Assembly: GCA_023974075.1 (NCBI GenBank)
Contig: CM043789.1
Coordinates: forward strand, 34,860,659 to 34,924,658
DNA: 64,000 nucleotides
Direction of reading: 5' to 3'
Origin: Chaenocephalus aceratus
Lineage: Eukaryota > Chordata > Actinopteri > Perciformes > Channichthyidae
In this document: positions 1 to 11,500 of the stretch, in pieces
How the letters are laid out: each line of letters starts with the position of its first letter
How positions within the stretch are numbered: the stretch's first letter is position 1
Program-made: the position numbers and the translations under genes
Notes under the pieces: model-generated
What the model was told of the DNA's origin: nothing
Seen by the model: only the letters and a program-made list of their open reading frames with translations
Database searches by the model: none

Positions 1-3000
1 TCCTCTGGAAGATAAGAAGAAGCCCATCCAAGATGAAGAGGCAACTGTCGTGAGAACGCGTCTCCAAAGTCCTCCACGCCCGTCTTTAGCTGGTGCGTTC
101 AAAGACTGTAGGATTGCAACACGCTCTTCGGACACTTTTTTCCCCACAGTGGGGCAAGAAGGGCGATGCCAAGGGCAAATCTAAATATTTATAACTTTGC
201 CTCTCAACTGGTTTTGAACGTGACCTGGATTTGACCTCGGCCAATAAGGCACTGTTTTAAAAAGTGCATCAATATTTTTCTCTGGGTGGAAAAACTGATT
301 GAAATACAAAAACATAATGTGACTGAAAGTGTCATTTTGTTCATAACTCCTGCTTGTATTTCAGCCAAAGCCACACATCCATTACTTAGGGCCATTATCT
401 CATATCCTTGTGGCAGAAAAGCCCCCCCCCCCTCCCACTAAAATAAAGTGGCAAGAGCCGTGAGTTTAAAAAGGACCTGGATCAGATGTGAGCTCCAGAT
501 CACAAGAACCTCACACATCTTAAATATTTAAAATCCCACCATGTCTTTGAAGCAAAGGGAAATTAAATAAAGTATTATGAATATCAATCACAGCCACGGT
601 TAACCAGAAACATCAATCATCCCACGTCAGGAGGATGTAAAACAAATGTTTACTCAGTAGTTTGAAGGGATTTCATAATTACAACTCTGCATCTACTTTG
701 GGAAGAACAAAGCGGGGTGACTGATGATGAAGTCGACAGAATCAGTTGAGATTTTTCTATGAGAGGCGAGTCGTCAAACCGGTTAATTTCCTGCATTGTG
801 AAATAGATGTCATGGAGGCCAAACGACATATAACATGTAGTTGAAATCAGGCTCCATAATGCCCCATAATCCTCTAAAATGCAGCTGTGTTGATCCTGTT
901 AGGGGCAGAATTACAGTGCTCTTCCACGGGACTATACGTCGGCCAACAGGTGGAAACTAAAATATATGTCTCTACCGCCCCACCCAAAACGCCAACTCAT
1001 AATATTGTGTGTCAGCACTCGGAAATTGTGAAATTTCAAAAAAAACTCCCACCCATCAAAACTATACTTCATTTCAAGTTATTCTTATTTTTAGAAACTA
1101 GGCCGATCATGAAAGTGTGGCGTTCGGATCACTCAGGCTCCTCTGCTAAAACACTTTCCAGATCCCAAGACAGAAATAACTCCTTTCTCTTAAAATAGGC
1201 TGAAGATATGGACAGAGCGAGCAGGGTGATAACAGCTCTGCCTTTTTTCTTATCTCAATGTAACTTTTTGGAGCTGTGGCTGTTCGTCAACCAGAGATGG
1301 TTCAACGGCATTCTGGGAAACGTGTCCAGGCCTGACAAGCAGAGGTCAAGGCAGGCCTGCTGGTGCGCAGAGAGCGGTGGCGTTGAGGTTTCGCAGGAGG
1401 TGCAGCTTGAGTTTCGCACTTCGATGGTCCTGAACATGACACGGCCACCTCGCTGAAGTGGAAAAGTGTGTTGTGGAAAGGCACAGAGACGAGGGCTGGT
1501 GGATATGTGCTGCAGCTTGGTGAATGGGTCCAAACGTGATGAGTCAAGCTCCAGGCAGACATAGCAAAGCCTTTGTCAGACACATCAAGCCACGCTCTGC
1601 CATGCCTCCTCTAGATGGATGATGCTCTGACACTTCTTCTTTCCAGGTGCAACGTTTTTGTAGTCGATACTTGGCTCAAATGGGCAGGCAGCTCAGTCCA
1701 TAGGGACATGGCTTGGGAACCAAGTAGGGAGTGTGGACCGGTACTGGGAGAGATGCCAGTTTGCCTTCTGGACACTGCAGAAGTGCCCTTGAGCAAGCCT
1801 ACAGATCCTAACACCACTCCCCAAGGTTTATATACAATAAATCACCAACCTCTTCATACTAGAATGGGTTAAATGCAGAGTTTTATTTCACTGTGTTCAT
1901 TTCTGACAGTTAAATGTTGATTCAGCTGCCAAAATGAAGGAGTTAATGAGGAATTCATCCTACTTTATTGACCTAATTGTCATCATTTCCAATGACAACC
2001 AAGCCATTAATATGAAATTAAAGCTGATGCCCAATAGGTAAAAACTATGTAATAGAAAGAAAACCTACCACAATATTGTAATGGTATGCTCGGTTACACC
2101 CAACATGCAGAAGGAGAGGAGAACATTAATCATTACAAACAACTTTGGGAGGGAGACGCTTCAGAGGGAGAGAGACTCCATGTCAGAGTGCAGAAGAAGA
2201 AGAAACACAAAGCAGCCGCTGTGATTTGACAGAGCATACATGTTAATGTTAGGCCGACCTAATTCCTGTTGTGAAGCCCCCCTCCTGCTCCCAACCCCAC
2301 CAGCCTGCTCCCCACCCTCTCTGGACGTGTAATAACAAAGCGTTGATCAATAAAGTGTACTTTCCAGTGAGGCAGGACAAACCTGGACCCCCTCTTTGTT
2401 CCACTGCCAGCGCAAACATCATCCGTGTTGGCTCAAGCCTAGTAACAACCTCTGACTTCTTCTCTAATGTTGTCGCACTCATCACCAAGCCCCCTTTTCT
2501 TGAGAGCCCCTTCGCCCCAAAAAAAGAAAAAAAAAATCCCTCCCTGCCTCCAAGCTACTTCTGAAATGTTCAAGCGTCACAAAGAGGTTTACAAGTATTA
2601 AACACAGCCGTAATCATTACCTAAGCTGCAGGTTTATCTCCACTGTGATACAGGCATCATGTAATGTATCCTGCTGTGAGGCTAAACTCGGGGGACAAAG
2701 TGCTTGTTTGTGGGTGACACAATTGTTACAGCTATAGGAAACATGCTGCTTCAGCTACATTGTAACAAGTGTGATTCGGGCTTTTTGCAAAACAAGAAAA
2801 CTCACCACAACTCCTGTAGCGCCCAGAGGAAACCCGAGGAGGGGGTTAAAAAAAAAAAACAGCAAAGCCAAGTAGGAATGTATCCTTTCTTTCTCTTCCA
2901 CGTTTTTTTCAACCCCGGCCCCTGTCTCCACACCCCAGGAACCAGAGTGTGAGCGGGGTGGGGGGACCTGGGTGATAGCAGAGCACGATCTGGGACGCAC

Positions 3001-3100
3001 AGCCAACACTTCGCACTCAGTTTATCCGATAAATCCTCCAGGAAAGGACGGCAGCCCCACGAAAAAAGTCCTCGATTCGACCTAACTTCTCGTCCCTGCG
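1..3100. other. Left flank, no gene recognised
   Basis: I see no convincing coding exon on either strand. Short open frames exist but have no recognisable protein motif, no consistent splice sites and no codon bias. Composition alternates between AT-rich stretches and moderately GC-rich stretches (about 1.2-1.8 kb and 2.25-2.55 kb). It could be intergenic, or an intron or UTR of a gene lying off the left edge. A short old repeat remnant lies near 1.77-1.82 kb. Confidence 0.5.
1771..1822 (+). repeat. Ancient SINE/LINE-like remnant
   Basis: The phrase around 'gtgcccttgagcaag', followed by a run of C-rich triplets, resembles a segment seen in many fish SINE-type repeats. The match is short and diverged, so the family is only suggested. 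Confidence 0.3.
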
Positions 3101-3119
3101 GAGTGTTACTTTCTTGGCC

Positions 3120-3345
3120 TTCCTGGGTGTTGAATCCCACGGTTTATCCGCTGTATCCGGGCGCGTCGGCCGACTATTCTAGTCCGCCATGTTGTGTGTC
3201 TGTCTGCATAGGAAGGAAGAATGGGAAGCGAGCAGCAAATTCCCAGGCCAGCCCCGTCTCTTCTGCTCCTGATCCCGCAGCCCGCAGCGCCCCCTGCTGG
3301 CCGGGCCGGAGCTCACACACTGACACTGCAGAGGGCTAATAAACA
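3120..3345. promoter_or_regulatory. CpG-rich candidate promoter/insulator block
   Basis: This block is far richer in G+C and CpG than its surroundings (for example gcgcgtcggccg near 3,160). It contains CCGCCATGTTG at about 3,183-3,193, which resembles the YY1 element of TATA-less promoters, and a CTCF-type motif at its right end. No exon could be anchored to it, so it may be the promoter of a gene running left out of the window, or simply an insulator. This is inference from composition and motifs. Confidence 0.35.
3285..3303 (-). promoter_or_regulatory. Strong CTCF-type binding motif
   Basis: On the minus strand the sequence reads GGCCAGCAGGGGGCGCTGC, an essentially perfect match to the vertebrate CTCF core (CCASYAGRKGGCRC type). 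It sits in a CpG-rich block outside any TE that I recognise, which argues for a host element. Orientation is minus. Occupancy cannot be known from sequence. Confidence 0.6.
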
Positions 3346-3367
3346 AAAAGAAATGTTGTTTCTTTAA

Positions 3368-3801
3368 AGGTCACCTATTATGCAAAATCCACTTTTTCAT
3401 GTCTTTTATACATACACACGTGTCTCCTCTGTGTAAAGAGATTCTGAAAGTGTCAGGAAAAAAGATTCGCTCACTCTTTGTCCTGATCCATTTATAGAAA
3501 AACCTGAAATGTGTTTTAGGCTTGTGTAACCATTAGCCAATAACCAACCAAGGTAACCCCCACGCCCCCTCACCTTATCACCTGAATCTCCTCCGAGAGC
3601 ACCATTGAGTTCTTTTTAACCAAATATCTCTCAGAGGGGCGTGGCTCCTTATTTTCATCTAAAGTAAAAGACAGAGAATCAGCACTTTTGAAACAGAGGG
3701 TTTTATGGGATGCTACAATGCATGATCTGCATTTGTATATATCTGAGACCTATATATTATGCCTATTATATATTGATAAAAAACAGTATAATTGGGGACC
3801 T
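3368..3801. mobile_element. TTAA-flanked MITE (piggyBac-like)
   Basis: A 434-bp non-coding element begins AGGTCACCTATTATGC and ends in GGGGACCT. It is flanked on both sides by TTAA (3,364-3,367 and 3,802-3,805), the target duplication of piggyBac-type transposons. A second, diverged member with the same architecture is at 31,065-31,580. There is no coding capacity, so it was presumably mobilised in trans. Confidence 0.75.
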
Positions 3802-3836
3802 TTAATAAGATTGTCTTTATTGTTTTCTGAATCTGA

Positions 3837-3990
3837 CAGTGGTGGAAGATGTTTTCGGATGCTTTAATTGAGTAAAAGTAACAATACATTATTGTCATAT
3901 TACACGAATAAGCATGGAATGTAAATACTCATGTAAAGTACAAGTACTTCAAAATTGTACTCAAGTACAGTACTTGAGTAAATGTACTTC
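3837..3990. mobile_element. hAT-type MITE fragment ('acttgagtaaa' family)
   Basis: It begins CAGTGGTGGAAG and contains the family signature of repeated aagtactt and acttgagtaaatgtactt. It is truncated at one side. Other members in this window lie at 15,881, 17,545, 32,932, 38,002, 52,017 and 63,096. Confidence 0.6.
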
Positions 3991-5445
3991 TGGAATCTGA
4001 CACATTTAAATAGTTTGTTGATGTTCATTAATACAGTATATGTACTACTGGGTGGATGGATAAAGTAGAGAGGGACAGTGACATGACATGTTTTAAAAGT
4101 GGAGTGTGGTCCATAGTAACAATGTGTGACATTTAAAAATAAACGATGACAGCTGAAGGTTTTTATAAAGTTTGTTGCGAACAAAAATGATCAGGTTCAG
4201 AAATAATGACCAAGTTACTCAGAAAAAGGGTTATCAGACAACTGAAAATATAACAGCGCATTAATAAAACATATTGTTGGTTTAATAATTAAAATGAAGT
4301 GATACATCTAATATACATCTTTATGCTTTAGCTATTTATATTGAGCTTGGTATAACATTTAAGCTTTGAAATTAAATACATTTTTTATTATGTAACTAAC
4401 AGTACCATTTACAGATGTATTCAGTTATATTTTTGTAATTGTTTTATCAAAATTCAATACACTTCGTCAATAGTGAATGGGGCTTGATTTACATACAGGA
4501 AAGGTCCTTAAAAGCCAATCGAAATAGATCATTTTAATGGGGAAGTTTTACTACCATGACAGACATTTTGTAAGCCCGTAGTACATGTTAATATCTCAAT
4601 CTTTTATCATATCTAACTGAAGACCTTTGGGTATTGGATTGCTTGTTGGACAAAAAAAGCAATATTAAATCCAAACCAATTCATTAATCAAACCATGATG
4701 AAGAATAATCATTAGTTGCATCTCTAGAATATATGTACAAAGTGAAACCCTGTGCAAACATTGTGTTCAGGTTCATCTCCACATAATCATTTGTTCACAG
4801 CTCTGGATCATATTTCAGCCTGCACAAAGCAAGTGTTTTTATAAATTCTGCAGTCCACCTGCGTGCATGTTTGGAAACAGAGATATGGCTTAGATATGGG
4901 CTCCTCATGCTGCGTGCTAAGTGAGCCACAACAAGCCACCATGATTAACTTAAACTACATCAGCCTTTTATTTACATTCACGCAAAGATTTTGCACACAT
5001 GATGTTATATCTCTTTTATTATTCATATCTCATCATAAATGAAGAAGCAATAGAGCTACAACCTGAAGTAAATAAATAATGTACACCATGTGTTGACCAC
5101 TGGTTAATGTCCCGACATAAAACCATTAAGAAAAATAGTAGAGCATCTTGCCAGAGAACAGTATATTAAGGATAAGGAACATGATTTGTGCGCGTAAAAG
5201 AAAAAAAGTTCATCCCACATTTTGCATTAGATGTCATGGTTAATATGCTACACGCAAAATACAGATTCTTGATGTTATAGCTGCACATTTCACCTGCATT
5301 TCACGGTGTTTAATATGGAACATGTGGGTTAACTGTTCCTGGAAAAAACTGTGTGCGTAGATCAGCCAAAAGAGGAGTTTAACAGGATGTAAATAAAAAG
5401 CCTTGTGTGCGTCTCAGCAGCTGACAGATTAGCCAACACAGCGCT
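3991..5445. other. Intergenic AT-rich, 3' flank of idh3b
   Basis: AT-rich sequence without recognisable genes. The right part should include the 3' UTR of the distal idh3b isoform. Minus-strand AATAAA hexamers lie at 5,015-5,020 and 4,967-4,972. Confidence 0.5.
5015..5020 (-). terminator. idh3b: Candidate poly(A) signal, distal idh3b isoform
   Basis: An AATAAA hexamer on the minus strand, about 430 bases past the stop codon of the distal last exon. Another lies at 4,967-4,972. Which one is used cannot be told from sequence. Confidence 0.35.
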
Positions 5446-5523
5446 TTACACTGCCATGTTAGCAATGACAGCCCTGGTGAACTCGTCGCTCGAGGCGTAG
5501 CCCCCCAGGTCCCCGGTGCGCAC
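5446..5523 (-). CDS. idh3b: idh3b alternative last exon (distal)
   Basis: After a cag acceptor, 25 codons encode [20 protein letters not shown]... ending NMAV and a TAA stop. It starts in phase 0, exactly like the proximal exon at 7,056-7,145, and is clearly homologous to it (shared VRT-DLGGYA), so exon 10 (8,348-8,408) can splice to either. It replaces the C-terminal residues of the beta subunit. Alternative C-termini of IDH3B are known in mammals; the fish tissue pattern is unknown. Confidence 0.85.
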   Translation of the reverse strand: MRTGDLGGYASSDEFTRAVIANMAV

Positions 5524-8500
5524 CTGTTGCAAACATAAAGACACGTTGTTACTATATGCACAGCTGCAGAAACACATGTCCACATACAGCGTCACCGCCT
5601 GCCTGTTAGAGAGCCTTTAAAAACGGCACCCAAGAGGACTGCTTTTAGAAATCAGCAGTATCGCCCATGAGATTATTTATTTTCTCATATTTGTATCATT
5701 AGCAGCATCAATTGAGGCTAAGAATCTACATATATCAGTCGCTTAAATTACATCATTAAATCAGATGAAGTATTAATGTTCAGAAACAGTTGTCCATGGT
5801 CCAACCATTCTTATTAATTAGTATTCAACCATAGTTATGTCATTCAAGGTCCAAAAGTGTTATTTATTTAATCACACTTGTAACAAGCTTTAATATGCAG
5901 GCATGACATCTCCTTAAAGGATTATTAAACAAAATGGACACCAAAAATAAAAAAGGACAAGACGACGCTGTTAACACTAGTGGTAGTATACATTATTCAA
6001 AAAGTAGAAACATTTGAGTGCACCCAAATTCAAATAAAGAGTGCAGTGAGTAATACCTTATCTTTTATTGTTTTGAAATCTTGGCACATTTTGACAAAAA
6101 CATGGACCGCTGGTGAGGTAGAGCAGCGTTTAAATGTCTTACAGCTTGACTGGCATCAACCATCTGATACAAAACGTGTTTATTATGAACCTTGGAGATA
6201 ATGTTTAAATAAAACTGATTGAGAACAAAAAAAATTAAATTAAGCAAAAAATCTTCAGTATATTTCATTTTGAATTCAGGACTGGCTTTCCGGGCACTGT
6301 GGCCGTCACACAGAGGTTTTCTTTAGCTATTAACCTGTACAATTATAACAATACCTCACATTTTTTAACAATACCTAAACGTTTGTTGACAGTCAATGAA
6401 GAAGTACCTGAAAGTACTGTCTTTTTTGTTTAATTGATGTTAACATAGCAATTGTATTATTAATCTTAAGGTAAAACACAAACACGGGTTTGGCCTTGCC
6501 TAACAGTAACTTACTAAACCAAAATGTAGATGTTAGTTTACAGCAATGCAATGTTAGAACAGAGTTTTATTCAAAACACGAAGACATTTGTGGGTCTGAA
6601 ATGTTACAGTATAGGTGGGTCACGATGCAGTACTGTTGTCATTCTGTACATCAGGTCACAGCGGATATTAGGAGAACATGTGATAAAACTAAGGTACTTC
6701 GGTGACGAAAATAAAGATTAGTCGATATAATCTGTAGATAAAGGCAGCCGGGTTGACCGTTTCTAACAATGTATGATAGTGGAGAGGTAGGCTGAAATGG
6801 CTGACGCAACAAGCACAAAACAACTCAGAAGAATGTAAACATGAACATAATTATATAGATATAATGATCCAAATCCATGAGAGGAAGCCTCATGAGCTGC
6901 AAACACAGTTTAATCCTCGTACAGTATGATGCTCCTGGTGTTTGTCAAAAACTGAGAGACACTACGTCACGTCAGAGGGGAGGCGAGTCTTTACATGCGT
7001 CTACTTCATGTTAAGAGCAATGTCCAGATTTAGGGAAGCAGTGTGACGATGCATCTTATCGAACAGGTCGGTGACGCAGGTTTTCCGTAACAACACGCAC
7101 AAAGTCGCTAGTGGTGGCGTAACCGCCAAGGTCTCGGGTCCGGACCTGGGACGTGCAAGTGCGCACACAAAGACGGACAGACACAGGGTAGTGGGGCAGA
7201 AGGAGGGGGAATTAAAGGATAGGGGAGAGGGAGAGGAAGGGCACTTCAGACAACGTGCAGGCAAACTCTGCCTTCAAACGACAAACAATTTCTCACAATC
7301 ACAATGTTTCCTCAAATATAATGCTTATAATAATCCATTCAAATAACTGCTTTTACAAACTGTTTAAGAAGAACGATGAAGTTATTGCTGAAATGCGATT
7401 TAGAGCCGATTGACCAAGCGATAAATCGGAGAGACTAAGGTTTACGGATGTCATGCTGGCGTTTGTTACAGGTTAGAGTCACGGAGGAGCAAGAGCAACA
7501 GGCAGAGAGGAGTTGTTGGTAATCCAGTGCATCAGAAAAGAGTTATCAAAGGCTCTCTAACATGCTGACTCACAGTTCGCAGGTTATTAAATGGAGTCAT
7601 ATGTGGGTCAAGAACTGCTAAAATTACACTTAAAGTGTTATTTCTGGTATTCGCCAGATTTTTTAGGATTTAGACCTTTTTTTTTTGTTTAATCCCAGAG
7701 GGGAAGTTCTGTCCTTTATTTTCTAACTCAAGGACCACTTGGCAGTGCCTAGGACACATCCTATCAGTCCACACCATGGATGTATAATAAGAACTGGATA
7801 CAGCGTCGGAGGCGGGGTCTCTTTCGTTCCTATGAGAGCTGCTCATTGGCGCATGAAGACAAAATGGCCCAACTTTTGAGAGAGCGAAACGTCAGAGAGA
7901 TTACCCATCATGCCTGGCTGTCAGAGCAGAATAACCTGTATGTGTGCTCCCAGAGCATGCACCCCTTAAGCCCCGCCCCCGAGCTCCCACTCTCGGCTCA
8001 GTAGAATGAATGGAGACAGAAAATAAATCTAGATTCGGCTTTTAGTGCATTTTACAATTTTAAGGACCGAATGATTCTAATAATAATTATATTTCATTGT
8101 TTAATTTCCTAAGCCCCTGCAGCCTTTTAATAACAGAAATATGAGATTACAGTTATTGACCCACAAATCTGATAAGCAACATCATCTTTAAGAAACACAT
8201 TCTGAGGGTAAAGAAGGTTGTTATCTTCACATTTCTGAAGAAGAAGCACATCTTTTAATTTGCTCTCTCATTCCCTGTTAATAGTGTTAGTTTTGTCATA
8301 GCAGGTGTGTGTGTCTCTCTCACTCACACACACGCACACTAACTTACCTTGCCCTGCTTGATGACCCTCTTGACAGCATCTGACACCATATTGGAGTGAT
8401 ATTCCAGGCTGCATTAAAAAAAACAGGGACAAAGAGGGAGGTTTGTTGATGTTCTTGTACACATGTCAACATTCAGACCTCGAGTCACACCGAGGGTAAG

Positions 8501-11500
8501 CCATTCATTTAGGAATCATTTGAGTAATATTTGTTGACACCATCTTTTAATCCTGACAGCATTAAAAGTGTTGCTGTTGTTACTTTTAATAAGCCTGTCC
8601 AATTATTTATGCATTCAATTATTGGATGGCATTTGTACCGCTTCTCATCACCACTAAAAACTCATAGTTCAGTAACATCACAATAGAAAGTCTGCAATAC
8701 TAAACGTTGGCATAGAATGCTTTGGTAATGTGAAGAAATGCAGGCCTAGAGGAAGGTGCTGGGATTTATTTAGTTGGATAATTAATCTTTGCTTGCTGGT
8801 TTTTCTCAAGCTTCTAGAGAGCAGTGCAACCCGACCTGATTAGGCGGAAGCGCTCCCCTCTGCCTCACATACGGCTCAGATTGTCGGTGAGTTAAAATGA
8901 TTTCAACTTTGACCTTGTTTGTCGCCGACCTTTGACGCGCAGCCAATAAGATGACAGCTGGATGTAGGAGCACAAGCTAACAAGGGAGGAAACTACAGAA
9001 ATTAAACTAGCGCTTTAGGCCAGTTGTGTATCATGAGAAGGCAGCTTAAGGCTTGAATGTGGACCAGGACCGAGGACTAGGAGGTGTGGTGTGAAATGTG
9101 TTGTGCTTCATGTGCAACATAAACATTTGACTCACTTGAGGTGCCTGAGCATGTTGGCAGCACTGAGCAGCATGGCTGTGGGGTTAGCAATGTTCCTTCC
9201 TACAGCCTGTGCAAAGGGGGTGGCGCGCGCCCTGAAAGAAAACAGACAGACACAAGACGTCTCCATCACCAAGTGAAACAGAAAGGTTGGGTTGAACCAA
9301 TAGTTAGACAATGTCTAACTACAACAATACCATTCACTGCCATGCATTCTCATTTAACGTATGAATCACATTAAAAAACAATATGCATTTTTAAACTTAC
9401 GGTCTCAAACACAGCATACTCTCCACTGTAGCTTTCTCCAGGAACAACTCCCGCTCCACCAACCAGCCCCGCTGCCAGGTTATCAATGATGTTCCCATAC
9501 AGGTTGGGCATCACCAGCACGTCAAACTGGTACGGGTTCTGCACCAGCTGCAGTACGGTAAGAGACGATGAGAAGTTTAAACAAGAAATTGAAAAGGGAC
9601 ACTAAACAATTATTTAAAGATTAAGTTGGAGGAATTCATTGAGAGGCTGTATGTACCTGCATGCAACAATTATCAATGATTATGGTCTCAAATTTGATTT
9701 TGGGGTACAGCTCTGCAATCTCAGCACAGCACTGCAGAAACAGGCCATCCGCTAGTTTCCTGTAACAAGACAAGAGGACAAATCAATTAGATTTTAGGAA
9801 CAAATAAAGGAATAGGATTGTTTTTCTGAAGCAAACCGGGAGCTGTGCTGAACCCTTACATGATGTTGGCCTTGTGAACAGCGGTGACCTTGCTACGTCC
9901 CTTCTTTGGTGGCGTAATCGAAGGCGAACTTGGCAATGCGCCGAGACTTCACTCTGGTGATGATCTTCAAGCATTCGATCACACCCGGCACACTCTGCAA
10001 AGCAAGGAGAGGGTACCACATTTTAATACAGCCATTCTTATTCAAGCATTGACACAACAAGTTCATGAGAACTCTTTAGTTCTGATGAACTAAGTACAGA
10101 TCGCGTTCACACCGGAATAAGTCCCTGGGGGAGGATTAGGCAAATAAAGCCACTGACGTCACTTCTTCTGCTTTGGGTTTACTCGCAGGCCGCAAACAAC
10201 TTCACGGCGTATACTGCCGCCCGAAGTCCCCGGCCGGAAGTCCCCGGAGTTAGGGACTGGCTTCAGTAGCTTCTACTGCCTTCCGAGTAAATCGCCAGAA
10301 CGCTGACACCCTCCTCATCTCCACCGCTTGTTTTCTTTTGTCTCTCTGCGTTTCTGCGCTAATGCTAATAATGCTAATGCTAGGATAATAAAATGGCGGC
10401 TTCACAAAACGTTTTGGGAGTTTTACGGGGCGTGGTTTGCAATCCGCCCAGCCAATCAGACATAGGAACTACCTGTACTCTGGCAAGGACGGAAAAGGAG
10501 GTAAAAAAGGTTCTCATCAACTAATTTTAGTTCCGGCTCTTTTTGGTGTGAACGCGACATTTCGGAACTAAAGTGGGAAAGGTACTGCGGTGTGAACACC
10601 CCTTTTACATGCATTTTTCACTTGTCCATCTCTTTTCATTTGCACCACAGATTCATTTTGATCTTAATGTACAACATGTAATGGTTGTTTTCCAAATGTT
10701 TTACTGCAAATAGTTTCTTTAGGCTTAAGGTGTTAAGATCTCTGTAGTGATTGCGGAAAAAGGTAGGACCCAAATGCAGACTACAAAAAGGGAAAGTTCT
10801 ATAAACAAAAGCGAGCTTTATTAAAAGCTGAAAAACAAAAACTTGGCATGAATCAAAAACATAGATAGTACAAGGTAGCAAAAAACTCACAAAACTGACC
10901 GTGGACCAACATGGAGGGAGACGGGAGAAGAACAAACAATGAACCGACGAGAAAACACAAGACTAAATACAGAGAGGGGGAATCACGGGACAAGAAACAC
11001 CTGGGCAGGGGAGGTAGAAACACAAGGGCAACAGGTGAACACAAGAGACAATCAAACACAGGAGGAAAAACACAGGAAGGCAGACAAGAGACAGGGAGAG
11101 CAGAACCACAAAAACACACCCATAACAAGACATACAAAACTAAAAACGTGACAAAAAATCAAGATCGTGACATAAGGTCCATTAAGTGGACAAGGTGTAA
11201 GTGGGTCACACTACTAACACACTCTTGGAACTGAGTCTGTAGGACAGATAATCTAAAATGACTTGAACACTATGCCCCCCCTATGAGTAGGGTTGGGTAC
11301 CGAGAACCGGAAACCGGTTCCAACATTTCGATTCCAACGGCATCATTTAGAAATGTGAATTTCGGTTCCGCTTTCGATGCTGAGAAATGTTTCTCGCCGC
11401 TCTCCGTAGCCCACTGTATGACTGTGGCGGGGCGGAGGAAATGTAGCGTTGTACCTACACTTCCTACAGCGTAACCATGTTCGCCTAGGGCGCCAGATCT

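Noticed and set aside
887..3339. Several 60-110 codon open frames on both strands in the left flank
   Set aside because: No protein motif, no start context or splice support, and overlapping frames are equally long on both strands.
10853..11234. Overlapping ORFs of about 100 codons near 11 kb, including a lysine/arginine-rich frame
   Set aside because: They lie inside a dispersed repeat with biased composition; the second copy at 63.6 kb does not conserve the frames.
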